From the NCBI RefSeq assembly GCF_000212415.1, contig NC_015500.1:744001-808000 (forward strand): 64,000 nucleotides of DNA, read 5' to 3'. The DNA is from Treponema brennaborense DSM 12168. GTDB taxonomy: Bacteria > Spirochaetota > Spirochaetia > Treponematales > Treponemataceae. Below the pieces are notes generated by a model. The model did not search any database. It worked only from the letters and a program-made list of their open reading frames with translations, and was not told the origin of the DNA. Below are positions 1-8,596 of the stretch, in pieces. Within the stretch, counting starts at the first letter, position 1. Each line of letters starts with the position of its first letter. The position numbers and the translations under genes were made by a program.

Positions 1-1829
1 ACTTGCTGCGACGCTTCCTGCTGTTCCGTCATCGCGTTGTCGATTTCCTGTACGAGGTGTTCCGTACTGGTAACTTTCGCCGTGATTTGGGCAAAATCCT
101 GCGTCGACAGTTCGGACGTTTCCACGACCGATGAAATGATGTTTGAAATGCCGCTGAGTTCCTGTTTAATTGCGCGTGATTGGCGGGCGGAATTTTCGGC
201 AAGTTTGCGTATTTCATCGGCAACGACTGAAAATCCTTTGCCCGCGTCGCCCGCGTGCGCCGCTTCAATCGCCGCGTTCATGGCGAGCAGATTGGTCTGC
301 GACGCTATTTGCGATATGATGCTGTTCGCGTCGGCAAGATGCTCCGACTGCAGCGCCATGTCGCTGATTTGGGCGGCTACGTCGTCTTGGCGTTTTTTAC
401 TGCTCTGCGTTATTTGGGTGAGTTGACTGTACTGTTCAGCCATTTTCTGGACGGAATGCGAAACGGAGGCGATGTTGCCGACCATTTCTTCGATAGAGGC
501 CGACGATTCGACGATGCCCGCGGACTGGTTTTCGATCAGTTTGTCCAGATTTTGAATACCGCCGATATTCGACTGGAGTACGTTCTTTACGGTCGAAAGC
601 GCGGCGGACTGCATACCGACCGATTTTTTTATGCTCGTGATGTTCGCCATGATTTGGGCGATCGCGCTTGCGGATTGCTGGGAACTCGCCGCGAGTGATT
701 CTCCTATTTTTTGGAGCGAATCGCTCGCTTTTTCTATGTCGACCAGTATGGACTGCTGCGTGCCGATAAATCTGTTGATGGCGACGCACATCGTGCCGAT
801 TTCATCGTCGCGGCGGATGCTGATCCGGTACGTTAAATCCGCCTGACCGGACGTTCCGTTCAAATTTTCAAAGGCGAGCGACGTGTTTTTGAGCGGCTTC
901 ATGATGACTTTTGAAATCAGCATGATGATGATAGCCGTAATCGCAAGCAGTATGATAAAAATGACCGGAAGTTCGGCCTTTATCAATTCAGTTGACAGCG
1001 CCCGTACGTGATTCAGCGGCATTCCCATAAAGAACATCGACTTGCCGTCCGGATCGTCCGTTTTTAAGGGAAAGTACACGGTAAGATAATCTTCACCGTT
1101 GATGACGTTCGTTCCGAAATACGATTGACCGTCGCCGTAGACCTGCGTGTAAATTTTACTGTTGCCCAATTTCGTTCCGGTCAGATAATTACCGTTGTGA
1201 TCCTTAATGGTCGTCGTGATACGGACGTCGTCGATAAATATGGTCATGACGCAATTGATGAGTTTCGCGTGTTTTTCAAGAAACGCCGTGTCTGCCATTT
1301 CTTTTTGCAAAACGATGGCGCCGTACGTTCCGCTGCCTGCGGAGGACAGCGTGGCCGCCGCGGTATGGATGACGGCGGAATCCGTAACGGTTGTCGTAAC
1401 GATGTCTTTACCGGCGAGCGCGGCCGAAACGGCTTTCTTTTCCGACGTACGGGAGAGCGAAGCGGAACCTTCGGCTGCGTAAAGCACGTTTCCGTCCGTA
1501 TCCAGCAGATATGCGTTCTGCAGGGCAAACGCAGCGCAGATGTCTTGGAGCCATTTTTTACTCTGTCCGTCGCCTTGTTCCGAAGCAGCCGCCGGTAAAT
1601 TTCCTACCGCCCTTTTGATGAGAAACAGATTTTCTTTCAGCGTTTGTGCTTCCTGCTGCAGCGCTTCGTTAATGATTTCTTCCATCAGTATCAGTTTTTC
1701 GAGTTCGATGTTTTTCATCGTGCGATCCGTCCTCGTCCACAGCAAAAGTGCGATGATACCGCAGCTCACTACGACAGCGACGCAAACGGGAATAAGGATG
1801 TCGGAATACAGCGACTTTTTAGCTTTCAT
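1..1829 (-). CDS. Methyl-accepting chemotaxis protein (3' end outside window)
   Basis: Transmembrane chemoreceptor that passes ligand binding to CheA/CheW. I translated it from ATG at 1829, which has AGAGG about 7 bases upstream; the frame stays open to base 1, giving at least 609 residues. In order it shows an N-terminal membrane segment (about 7-30), an extracytoplasmic Cache-like sensor containing LLDTDGNVLYAAEGS, a second membrane segment (about 278-296), a HAMP linker, and a long coiled-coil signalling domain. The hairpin tip has the diagnostic MNAAIEAAHAGDAGKGF at about 515. The last residues of the methylation helices and any C-terminal tail lie outside the window. The ligand cannot be told from the sequence. 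Confidence 0.96.
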   Translation of the reverse strand, partial: MKAKKSLYSDILIPVCVAVVVSCGIIALLLWTRTDRTMKNIELEKLILMEEIINEALQQEAQTLKENLFLIKRAVGNLPAAASEQGDGQSKKWLQDICAAFALQNAYLLDTDGNVLYAAEGSASLSRTSEKKAVSAALAGKDIVTTTVTDSAVIHTAAATLSSAGSGTYGAIVLQKEMADTAFLEKHAKLINCVMTIFIDDVRITTTIKDHNGNYLTGTKLGNSKIYTQVYGDGQSYFGTNVINGEDYLTVYFPLKTDDPDGKSMFFMGMPLNHVRALSTELIKAELPVIFIILLAITAIIIMLISKVIMKPLKNTSLAFENLNGTSGQADLTYRISIRRDDEIGTMCVAINRFIGTQQSILVDIEKASDSLQKIGESLAASSQQSASAIAQIMANITSIKKSVGMQSAALSTVKNVLQSNIGGIQNLDKLIENQSAGIVESSASIEEMVGNIASVSHSVQKMAEQYSQLTQITQSSKKRQDDVAAQISDMALQSEHLADANSIISQIASQTNLLAMNAAIEAAHAGDAGKGFSVVADEIRKLAENSARQSRAIKQELSGISNIISSVVETSELSTQDFAQITAKVTSTEHLVQEIDNAMTEQQEASQQ

Positions 1830-1945
1830 TACAGAACCTCTTTAGTTTTTTGGTAATACATAGCACGAATGTATAATTACTTTTTACTATATCTTGGACG
1901 ATATTACAATATATTTGGCGGATTTTGTAAAATTTCATCAGAATT

Positions 1946-2278
1946 TCATGCCGGAAGCGCTCCGTTCAACAGCATAAAAACGACGGTGCCGCCGAAAATG
2001 CTGAGCATTGAATTACTTTTCCATAAATACGTACCGACGGTAACTGCCAGTGCCGCAAGGTGAGGCAGTCCGTACGGTGCTTCGGTAAACGGAACTCCGT
2101 TGAAGCAATAGACGAGCAGAATCGCCATTATCATCGGCGGAATGTATTTTTCTATAAATTTGAGTAGCGCGGGCGGTTCCCTGCGGGAAAACAGTGCGAA
2201 CGGAAACAGACGCGTACCGAAAATGACAAGTGCGGAAACGGCTGTCGCGGCGAGCGCGGCGGAAACGGTCAGCGGCAC
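1946..2278 (-). CDS. azlD: AzlD-type branched-chain amino acid export subunit
   Basis: Small membrane protein of 110 residues, the usual AzlD size. In known systems AzlD pairs with AzlC to export branched-chain amino acids or analogues. Four hydrophobic segments are visible, with the family's conserved RLFPFALF stretch near residue 22. It starts at GTG 2278, preceded by AAAGGAGG, and overlaps the end of azlC by about 10 bases, so the two are translationally coupled. The substrate is inferred from the family only. No terminator is obvious downstream (1830-1945), where only AT-rich DNA precedes the chemoreceptor start. Confidence 0.88.
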   Translation of the reverse strand: MPLTVSAALAATAVSALVIFGTRLFPFALFSRREPPALLKFIEKYIPPMIMAILLVYCFNGVPFTEAPYGLPHLAALAVTVGTYLWKSNSMLSIFGGTVVFMLLNGALPA

Positions 2279-2973
2279 GGCTCCTCCTTTCCGGCGTTTT
2301 TCCGCGTCTTTCCGACGACCGCGAGTACGGTAACCCCGGCGGCAAGCGCGGTAACCAGAATATGCCGCGCCGGCACGAACAGGATTGCAAACACCGTGGC
2401 GGCGGCTCCGACGAGCGGCGGTACGACGTCCCGCGTTTTTCTGAGCTGGTCGATGAGCAGTACCGCGAACAAGGCGGTGAGTGCGAAGTCGACTCCTTCA
2501 AACGAAAACGGGATCAGCGTTCCCGCCAGTGCGCCGATACAGCTGCCGAGAATCCAATACGAATGGTCGAGCAGGGCGATGAAACCGTAAAACGGTCCCG
2601 GTTCGGCGCCTTTCGGAACGGAACAGCCGGTCATAAGCGCGTACGTTTCGTCGGTGAGTGCAAAAATAAGGTACGGTTTCCATTTGCCGGTGTCTTTGAA
2701 CGGCGTTATGAGCGAAAGTCCGTACACGATGTGTCTGATGTTCAAAAACAGCATGGCGATGGCTATGACCGACAGCGACGCACCGGATGCGAACAGCCCC
2801 ACGGCCATATATTGTCCCGCACCCGCGTACATCAGAACGCTCATGACCGGTGCAAGCCACCACGGATATCCGGCGTTTACCAGCATCAGCCCGAACGGTA
2901 TGCCGATTGCAAGATATCCGAACAGAACCGGAATCGTTATTTTAAATGCCTGCACGGCATAATAATTGTTCAT
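2269..2973 (-). CDS. azlC: AzlC-type branched-chain amino acid permease
   Basis: Integral membrane protein of 234 residues and the large subunit of the AzlCD exporter. The N-terminal GYLAIGIPFGLML and the motif MLFLNIRHIVYGLSL are typical of AzlC, followed by several hydrophobic helices. I chose ATG 2973 (MNNYYAVQAFK). A longer frame from 3030 is open, but it would run back into the glucosidase gene and adds a non-hydrophobic leader. The Shine-Dalgarno sequence before 2973 is weak. It is probably co-transcribed with the alpha-glucosidase upstream (40 bases apart) and with azlD. A functional link between sugar hydrolysis and amino acid export is not evident. Confidence 0.88.
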   Translation of the reverse strand: MNNYYAVQAFKITIPVLFGYLAIGIPFGLMLVNAGYPWWLAPVMSVLMYAGAGQYMAVGLFASGASLSVIAIAMLFLNIRHIVYGLSLITPFKDTGKWKPYLIFALTDETYALMTGCSVPKGAEPGPFYGFIALLDHSYWILGSCIGALAGTLIPFSFEGVDFALTALFAVLLIDQLRKTRDVVPPLVGAAATVFAILFVPARHILVTALAAGVTVLAVVGKTRKNAGKEEPCR

Positions 2974-3013
2974 ACGCCGTGCATTATATATTTTTACAAT
3001 ATGAATGTAAAGC

Positions 3014-4807
3014 TTACAGTTCCAATACAATTACTTGGCACGGACGCAGCGTTATTTTCATGCGGCTGATCTGTGTTTCCTCCATGTTCGACAGCACGAG
3101 CGCCTTGGGTTCCGCTTCAAGCGGCAGCGTTTCGTTTTCCGTTCCGAAATTCGCGATGACGAGGAGTTCCCGGCAGCAGTTTTCGGTTTCCGCGGAAGCC
3201 TCCTGATTTGCGGAAGCCGTCTGATTTGCGGAATTTATCCGATTCGCAGAAACCGCCGAATACTCTGAACGTTCCTGACCGCGGACGGGGGCGCAGTCCG
3301 CACCGCGCGTCCGACGGAACGCGAACACGTTTTCCGTTTCACCGTAGGCCGGCTCGTAATCGCCGTACGTCAGCACGTCGGCGTACGCGCCGCTTTTACG
3401 CAGCGCGAGCAGTTTCCGGTAAAAATGCCATACCGAGTCCGGATCGTTCAGCTGCGCCCGTACGTTGCGCGTTCGGTAGTCGGGATTTACGCGCTGCCAC
3501 GGCGTTCCGGCGGTAAATCCCGCGTTCTCCGTTGAATCCCACTGCATGGGCGTGCGCGCGTTGTCCCGGCTGAACGTATTGCAGACGGCCAGCGCGTCCG
3601 CTTCGCTCAATCCCGCCTCCCGCGCCGTTTTGTACTGATCTTTTGTGCTTATGTCGTCGAACTCATCTATACAGCTGCGCGGACAGTTGTGCATACCGAT
3701 TTCCTGTCCCTGATACAGAAACGGCAGTCCGCGCAGCAGTACGGAACACGCTGCCAGCATTTTGGCACCGGTATCGTTGCGCGCGTGAGGCGGCAGATAC
3801 GTACTGACACCGCGCGGTTCGTCGTGGTTTTCTATCAGATTGGCCTTAAAACCTACGCCCATGCATTTCAGCTGACTGTCGTGCACCGTGTTTTTCCAGT
3901 CGCGGAAGCTCAGCGGCCGGGCGTCGTACCAGCCGTGTTCGCCGTGTGTCAGGCAATGCGCCGAAAAATCGAAAATGGTAGAAAAATGCCCGTCGTCGCC
4001 GATAAAATCGCGCAATTCGTTTTCTTTCATATTAAAGACTTCGCCCACGGTAAAACTGTCGTGAAGGGCGAACGTGCAGCGTTTCAGTTCTTCCAGAAAA
4101 TCACCGACTCCCTCCACCGCGTCTATCATACGGCCGATAGAAGACATGCCGTCGTCACCGTCCGCAGGCGTATCCTGCCATGAAGTGTCTTTTTTGATGT
4201 TAATGATCGCATCTATTCGGAACCCTGCGACGCCTTTTCGCGCCCACCAGTTTATCATATCGTACAATTCCTGCCGGACAGCCGGATTGTTCCAGTTCAA
4301 ATCGGGCTGCTCTTTGGCGAACGAATGCAGATAATATTTCGACGTTCCCGGTACCGGTTCCCAAACGCTGCCGCCGAAGTACGAGCGCCAATTACACGGC
4401 GGTTTCCCGTTCTTCCCTTCGACGAAATAAAAATAGTCGGCGTACGGTCCTTCGGGATCCGCGAGCGCCTTTTGAAACCATTCGTGCTTGTCGGAACAGT
4501 GGTTCAGCACCAGATCCATGACGATGTACATACCGCGCTTTTTTGCCTGCGCGATCAGGTTGTCGAAGTCGTCCATCGTTCCGAAGCGCGGATCAATGGC
4601 GCGGTAGTCGGAAATATCGTATCCCTGATCGACGAATGGCGAAGGGTAAACGGGTGAAATCCAAATGATGTCTATACCCAGCTCTTTCAAATAGTCGAGT
4701 TTTTGGGTGATTCCCTGCAAGTCGCCGATTCCGTCCGCGTCGGTGTCAAGAAAACTTTTGGGATATATCTGATAAGCGGCCTTTCCGTGCCACCATTTCT
4801 TTTGCAT
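3014..4807 (-). CDS. GH13 alpha-glucosidase (oligo-1,6-glucosidase-like)
   Basis: Cytoplasmic retaining glycosidase of 597 residues that releases glucose from short alpha-glucosides; no signal peptide is seen. The N-terminal WWHGKAAYQIYPKSF and MDLVLNHCSDKHEWF are family hallmarks. The GH13 triad can be placed as nucleophile Asp199 (GFRIDA), acid/base Glu256 (VGEVF) and Asp329 (ENHDEP). The residue after the nucleophile is Ala200; strict isomaltases usually have Val there, so alpha-1,4 activity is possible (inference). Residues about 501-544, in the C-terminal beta domain, form an unusual Ser/Ala/Asn/Gln-rich insertion with SANQ-like repeats. GGAGG lies 7 bases before ATG 4807. The AraC gene immediately upstream is the likely regulator. 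Confidence 0.93.
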   Translation of the reverse strand: MQKKWWHGKAAYQIYPKSFLDTDADGIGDLQGITQKLDYLKELGIDIIWISPVYPSPFVDQGYDISDYRAIDPRFGTMDDFDNLIAQAKKRGMYIVMDLVLNHCSDKHEWFQKALADPEGPYADYFYFVEGKNGKPPCNWRSYFGGSVWEPVPGTSKYYLHSFAKEQPDLNWNNPAVRQELYDMINWWARKGVAGFRIDAIINIKKDTSWQDTPADGDDGMSSIGRMIDAVEGVGDFLEELKRCTFALHDSFTVGEVFNMKENELRDFIGDDGHFSTIFDFSAHCLTHGEHGWYDARPLSFRDWKNTVHDSQLKCMGVGFKANLIENHDEPRGVSTYLPPHARNDTGAKMLAACSVLLRGLPFLYQGQEIGMHNCPRSCIDEFDDISTKDQYKTAREAGLSEADALAVCNTFSRDNARTPMQWDSTENAGFTAGTPWQRVNPDYRTRNVRAQLNDPDSVWHFYRKLLALRKSGAYADVLTYGDYEPAYGETENVFAFRRTRGADCAPVRGQERSEYSAVSANRINSANQTASANQEASAETENCCRELLVIANFGTENETLPLEAEPKALVLSNMEETQISRMKITLRPCQVIVLEL

Positions 4808-4891
4808 AGCGAGCCTCCGTGTATCGTGTAATAATTGTATTATATATACCGACAGCGACGGATGCTTCCACGGGATTGCATCGTTATTGCA

Positions 4892-5767
4892 TTATTTTGA
4901 CTTTTTGCGGTATTGCCGGGGTGAAGTTCCCTTAAAACGGGTGAACGTTCTGATAAAATAGCCGACGTTGTTGTATCCGCAGCTGACGGCGATATCTATG
5001 ATTTTCCCGTCCGTTTCGGACAGGAGCGACGCGGCTTTTTCGATGCGAATCAGGTTGACGTACGACGTGATCGTCCGCCCGGTCGCTTTTTTGAAAAAAC
5101 GGCACACGTACTGTTCGTTCATACCGGCGATCCGCGCAATGTCCGCGGTCGTAATTTTTTCATCGTAACGTTCTTCTATATAAGTAAGAATCCGTTTAAC
5201 GCAGTCGACGTTGTGCGCGTTCGCGTGCGGCAGCTGCGACAGGGCGGTGAGCGCCCCTTTTTCATACAAGCCGGCTATCAGTTCCAGCAGCCGCGCTTTT
5301 ATTCTGATGCGGGAACCGGCGGCGCGCTCTTCAGCGGCCTCGAAGATAGCGGTGAACAACGCGGCGCTTTCCCGCCACGCTTCGTCCTTTTCGGTAATCA
5401 GCGGCGGAAAGCGCAGTTTCCTTTCCGTAAGCGGCGTCAGGACGGCCGCCTGCGTCTGATCGTACTGTTCAAAGTTCAGCATGTGCAAATCGAACACGAG
5501 CGCTTTTTCCGAAGAATCGGTTTTTGCCGGCGACACGATTGAATGAATATCTCCCGCGTTAAAAAAGGCCATCGCGGGCGCGCTTACCGTCTGCGCGCGC
5601 ATGTTGACCGATATTTTAAACGTACCGCGGCAGAACAGCACGATTTCCGTTTCGTCGTGCCAATGCGTTCTGACGTTCAGCGTCTGCGAACCGTCCCAGG
5701 TGTAGGCCGCGAACGGAAACAATACGGAACCGTGCGTAACCGATTCTTTCAGATCCTGTGTTTTCAT
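4892..5767 (-). CDS. AraC-family transcriptional regulator (cupin sensor)
   Basis: DNA-binding regulator of 291 residues. The N-terminal half looks like an AraC cupin ligand-binding domain (HWHDETEIVLFCRGTFKI), and the last ~100 residues form a double helix-turn-helix: ITTADIARIAGMNEQYVCRFF, then IIDIAVSCGYNNVGYFIRTF, ending in PRQYRKK. I start it at ATG 5767 (MKTQDLKES); an upstream ATG at 5833 in the same frame would add 22 polar residues unlike the family. It lies 84 bases upstream of the alpha-glucosidase in the same direction, so control of the glucosidase-azlCD transcription unit by a sugar signal is the natural inference. Confidence 0.9.
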   Translation of the reverse strand: MKTQDLKESVTHGSVLFPFAAYTWDGSQTLNVRTHWHDETEIVLFCRGTFKISVNMRAQTVSAPAMAFFNAGDIHSIVSPAKTDSSEKALVFDLHMLNFEQYDQTQAAVLTPLTERKLRFPPLITEKDEAWRESAALFTAIFEAAEERAAGSRIRIKARLLELIAGLYEKGALTALSQLPHANAHNVDCVKRILTYIEERYDEKITTADIARIAGMNEQYVCRFFKKATGRTITSYVNLIRIEKAASLLSETDGKIIDIAVSCGYNNVGYFIRTFTRFKGTSPRQYRKKSK

Positions 5768-5860
5768 ACCGTATCCGTTCCCGTGGCGTTCCGTAACGCT
5801 TTCAGGCGGTGCGCATTCGAGTTTCCGCCGCATTCACGCCGTACGGTCCGCATTTCCGCG

Positions 5861-6811
5861 TTATTCTCCGCGCGCTTTCGCTTCATCCCAGAACGCGTCC
5901 ATCTGCGCAAGGTGCGCGTTGTCCATCGGAAGGCCCGCTTCCGCCATTTTCCGCTCGACGTACCCGAATCTGCGGTAAAATTTACCGTTCGCCCGTTCCA
6001 GCGCCGTCGCCGGATCCGCTTTCAGATGTCTGGCCCAGTTTACCACGGCAAAAAGCAAATCGCCTATTTCTTCTTCAAGATGCAGCTGGGCCCGATTGAC
6101 CGCTTCGGGCGCTCCTTTCGTAAAAGCGGCCGGAACGTTTTTCTGCGCGGTTTTTTCCGTAGCGCTTTCCTGCGCGGTCTTTTCCCGACCGTCCGTTTCC
6201 GGTACGTCCGCCGCCGCCTCTATCGCGCTGCGCACGGTCAGCACCGCTTCTTTTACTTCTCTGATTTCTTCGGCAACTTTTCCGAACACGTCCGCTTCGG
6301 CAGACCAATCGAAGCCTTTTTTGCTCGCCTTTTTCTGCATTTTATACGCTTTCAAAAGCGGCGGAAATCCCGCCGGAACTTCGTCCAGCGTGCAGCCCGA
6401 TTTTCGGCCTTCAACGTTGCGCTTGATCGCGTCCCATTGGTTCAGCACTTCTCCGGCCGTTCCGACTGCCCCTTTCATCTGCGACTTGCCGTCCGATTCG
6501 GCAAACACGTGCGGGTGGCGCCGTATCAGCTTGTCCGTGATTTCGTTCAGCGCGTCCGTAACGGTAAAATCGCCGTTTTGCTCGTACATGTAGGCGATCA
6601 TAACCGCGTTGAGCAGTACGTCGCCGAGTTCTTCCCTTGCGTGCACAGCGTCTCCGGCGGAAATCGCTTCGACCGCTTCAAAAACTTCTTCTATCAGATC
6701 GTGCCGCATGGAAAGCGGCGTCTGTTCCCTGTCCCACGGGCAGCCGTCGTCTGCGCGCAGCCGCTTGATAACCGAAAAAAAACGCCCGAAAGCGTGTGTC
6801 GTGTCGTTCAT
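5861..6811 (-). CDS. mazG: MazG nucleoside triphosphate pyrophosphohydrolase
   Basis: House-cleaning enzyme that hydrolyses NTPs or dNTPs to the monophosphate and PPi. Two MazG repeats are visible. The first has CPWDREQT at about 24 and the metal-binding EEVFE...EELGD pair at 41-63. The second, after 240, has LHLEEEIGDLLFAVVN. At 316 residues it is longer than the usual ~260 because residues about 192-240 are a Thr/Ala/Glu/Lys-rich insertion containing a repeated EKTAQ. The start is ATG 6811. There is no Shine-Dalgarno sequence, but TATACT ends exactly 6 bases upstream, with TTCACT 17 bases further, so the mRNA may be leaderless. Bases 6812-7000 hold nothing else I can name. Confidence 0.93.
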   Translation of the reverse strand: MNDTTHAFGRFFSVIKRLRADDGCPWDREQTPLSMRHDLIEEVFEAVEAISAGDAVHAREELGDVLLNAVMIAYMYEQNGDFTVTDALNEITDKLIRRHPHVFAESDGKSQMKGAVGTAGEVLNQWDAIKRNVEGRKSGCTLDEVPAGFPPLLKAYKMQKKASKKGFDWSAEADVFGKVAEEIREVKEAVLTVRSAIEAAADVPETDGREKTAQESATEKTAQKNVPAAFTKGAPEAVNRAQLHLEEEIGDLLFAVVNWARHLKADPATALERANGKFYRRFGYVERKMAEAGLPMDNAHLAQMDAFWDEAKARGE

Positions 6812-7000
6812 GCGCTCAGTATACCGGAAAACGGTGGCGCAGTGAAAGCCCCGATGAACGATTCGATCGGCACTGTTGATTGCCGCCCGCGCACCATCCG
6901 CAGACCGCGCGCCTTGACCGTCGCCAGTGCGGTTTGTTCGCTGCCCGCGCGGCTTAGCCGTAAATTTCCGGCTCACCGCTGCCGCCGCTTTTCGCGGCGA

Positions 7001-7576
7001 TCACGCCATAAGCTTCTTTTTATTCCATTCGGGCAGCAGCTTTTGCGGCTCCGCCTTGAGCGCCTGCGCCAGCATCGCCGCGCTTTGCGGAAAAATCTGA
7101 CTTAAAATGATCCGCTCGTCCGCAGTAAACTCCGACAGCACGTATCCGGCGACGTCGGCGTGATCGGGACGTCCTATCCCGAACCGGAACCGCCAAAAAT
7201 CCGCCGTACCGAGCACGGCTTTTGCGGACCGCAGCCCGTTGTGCCCTCCCAGTCCGCCGCTCCATTTCAGACTCACCGTTCCCGGCGGCAGCTCAAGCTC
7301 GTCGTGCACGAGCAGAATCCGTTCCGGCGTAATCTTGAAAAAACGAGCCAATTCCCCGACGCTTTCCCCCGACAAATTCATGTACGTTTCGGGCTTCAAA
7401 AAATACACCCGTTCCGGCCCCAAATCGTCCGCCGCCGCGTACAACCCCTTGAATTTGCGCTGCCAGTTCAATGTATCCGCAAAAGGCAGCGAATCCGCAA
7501 ACTGCCACGCAACGTTGTGCCGCGTCCGCTCGTATTCGCGCCCGTAATTACCCAAAAATGCAACCAATGAAATCAT
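7001..7576 (-). CDS. pth: Peptidyl-tRNA hydrolase
   Basis: Essential enzyme that frees tRNA from prematurely released peptidyl-tRNA. At 191 residues it is the standard length. The sequence shows the N-terminal FLGNYGREYERTRHNVAWQ (catalytic His in RHNV), KPETYMNLSGESV, LLVHDELELPPG with the catalytic Asp, and SGGLGGHNGLRS. The frame stays open for 190 codons upstream, but ATG 7576 is where homology begins. TATACT at 7586-7591 lies 9 bases upstream with no Shine-Dalgarno sequence, so the leader is very short or absent. It is divergent from the clpP-type gene. Confidence 0.96.
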   Translation of the reverse strand: MISLVAFLGNYGREYERTRHNVAWQFADSLPFADTLNWQRKFKGLYAAADDLGPERVYFLKPETYMNLSGESVGELARFFKITPERILLVHDELELPPGTVSLKWSGGLGGHNGLRSAKAVLGTADFWRFRFGIGRPDHADVAGYVLSEFTADERIILSQIFPQSAAMLAQALKAEPQKLLPEWNKKKLMA

Positions 7577-7720
7577 AATGGCACGAGTATATCGCAAATT
7601 TTCCCTTTGTTCCAGCAATGCCGGCGGCAAACCGGCTTTGCGGGGCGTTCCCTCCCGGCCGGAACACACGGATATGCTTGCGCCGAACAGTCCGCCACGG
7701 ACGGCGGTGTCAACGCACCC

Positions 7721-7774
7721 CGGGTTTTCCTGCGGAAAACCCGCAAGCAGAGATGATACGGATGTCATCTCTGC
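7721..7774. repeat. Two adjacent perfect inverted repeats upstream of clpP promoter
   Basis: Seen directly: CGGGTTTTCC (7721-7730) and its exact complement at 7734-7743 with a 3-base loop, then GCAGAGATGA (7747-7756) and its exact complement at 7765-7774 with an 8-base loop. Both have ten-base arms with no mismatch. They sit in the pth/clpP divergent intergenic region, and the second ends 3 bases before the probable -35 box of clpP. They could be an operator or activator site, cruciform-forming DNA, or part of a dispersed intergenic repeat. Bases 7600-7720 upstream are also rich in short GC inverted repeats. Confidence 0.75.
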
Positions 7775-7777
7775 GAC

Positions 7778-7806
7778 TGGACACATACTCCGTATTTTTG
7801 TATATT
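7778..7806 (+). promoter_or_regulatory. Probable clpP promoter
   Basis: TGGACA at 7778-7783, a 17-base spacer and TATATT at 7801-7806. Transcription would begin near 7813, leaving an 11-base leader with GGAG just before ATG 7824. The paired palindromes lie immediately upstream of it. Confidence 0.6.
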
Positions 7807-7823
7807 TAATAACGGAGTCTAAC

Positions 7824-8459
7824 ATGAATAATAAAAACGATACGTATATACGAGGTGTCCGCTTTGACGACGAACCGGACGAACGGGAATGTGAAAAATC
7901 GGCGAACGAAAACGCTTCCGACGCACTGAACGCGAAATTCCTTAAAACACGCCAAATCCTGCTTTCAGGCGAAGTAAATAAACCGCTTGCCGAAAAAATC
8001 GTCCGGCAGCTTTTGATCCTTGAAGCCGATTCGGACGAACCGATCCGCATCTTTATCGATTCACCCGGCGGCGACGTCGACGCCGGATATGCCATTTTCG
8101 ATATGATCCGTTTCGTAAACGCCCCCGTGTACTGCATCGGCATGGGACTCGTCGCGAGCGCCGGCGCGCTTATTCTGCTCGCCGCTCCTAAGGAACGCCG
8201 TATCGCGCTGCCGAACAGCCATTACCTGATTCACCAGCCGCTGAGCGGAATTAAAGGCGTTGCGACGGACATCGAGATTCACGCACGTGAAATCGAAAAA
8301 ACACGCGCGAAAATCAACGAACTTATCTCGCTTGAAACCGGAAAATCGCTCGATCAAGTCTGTAAAGACACCGACCGCGACTACTGGATGAACGCCGAAG
8401 AAGCCCGCTCGTACGGTCTGATCAGCACGGTCGTTTCTTCCCGTGAGGAACTCGCGTAG
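7824..8459 (+). CDS. clpP: ClpP-family serine protease
   Basis: Proteolytic subunit of an ATP-dependent Clp protease, 211 residues. The catalytic triad can be read as Ser112 (GLVASAGA), His137 (LIHQPL) and Asp186 (TDRDYWM), with the IDSPGGDVDAGYAIFD oligomer/oxyanion region intact. The first ~38 residues are a charged extension (many Asp/Glu) longer than the usual propeptide. GLVASAGA instead of the standard GMAASMGA suggests a ClpP2-like paralogue rather than the main ClpP partner of ClpX. The start is ATG 7824 with GGAG upstream. No clpX or clpA is nearby. Confidence 0.92.
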   Translation: MNNKNDTYIRGVRFDDEPDERECEKSANENASDALNAKFLKTRQILLSGEVNKPLAEKIVRQLLILEADSDEPIRIFIDSPGGDVDAGYAIFDMIRFVNAPVYCIGMGLVASAGALILLAAPKERRIALPNSHYLIHQPLSGIKGVATDIEIHAREIEKTRAKINELISLETGKSLDQVCKDTDRDYWMNAEEARSYGLISTVVSSREELA

Positions 8460-8476
8460 CATTTCCTCTTTTATTT

Positions 8477-8515
8477 CTGCGGAACGGCAGCGTCCGTTTC
8501 CGCAGCTGTCTTTTT
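8477..8515 (+). terminator. Intrinsic terminator after clpP
   Basis: CTGCGGAACGG pairs with CCGTTTCCGCAG (one bulged T) across a short loop and is followed within a few bases by five T. It lies 18 bases after the clpP stop codon. The rest of 8516-8596 holds the promoter of the next gene. Confidence 0.7.
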
Positions 8516-8596
8516 CACTCTGCCGCGGCGTTCGCGCCCGCTGATTCTTGCCGAAACCTCTTTCAAATCCCCGCCGTATGTGTTATAATAAACGAT

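Noticed and set aside
5543..7105. 520-codon open frame on the plus strand
   Set aside because: It lies antisense to AraC, mazG and pth, is extremely Arg/Phe-rich and has no recognisable motif: a shadow frame caused by GC-biased codon positions.
7578..7823. N-terminal extension of the clpP frame
   Set aside because: The frame is open, but it crosses the promoter and two palindromes; GGAG before ATG 7824 and homology both start there.
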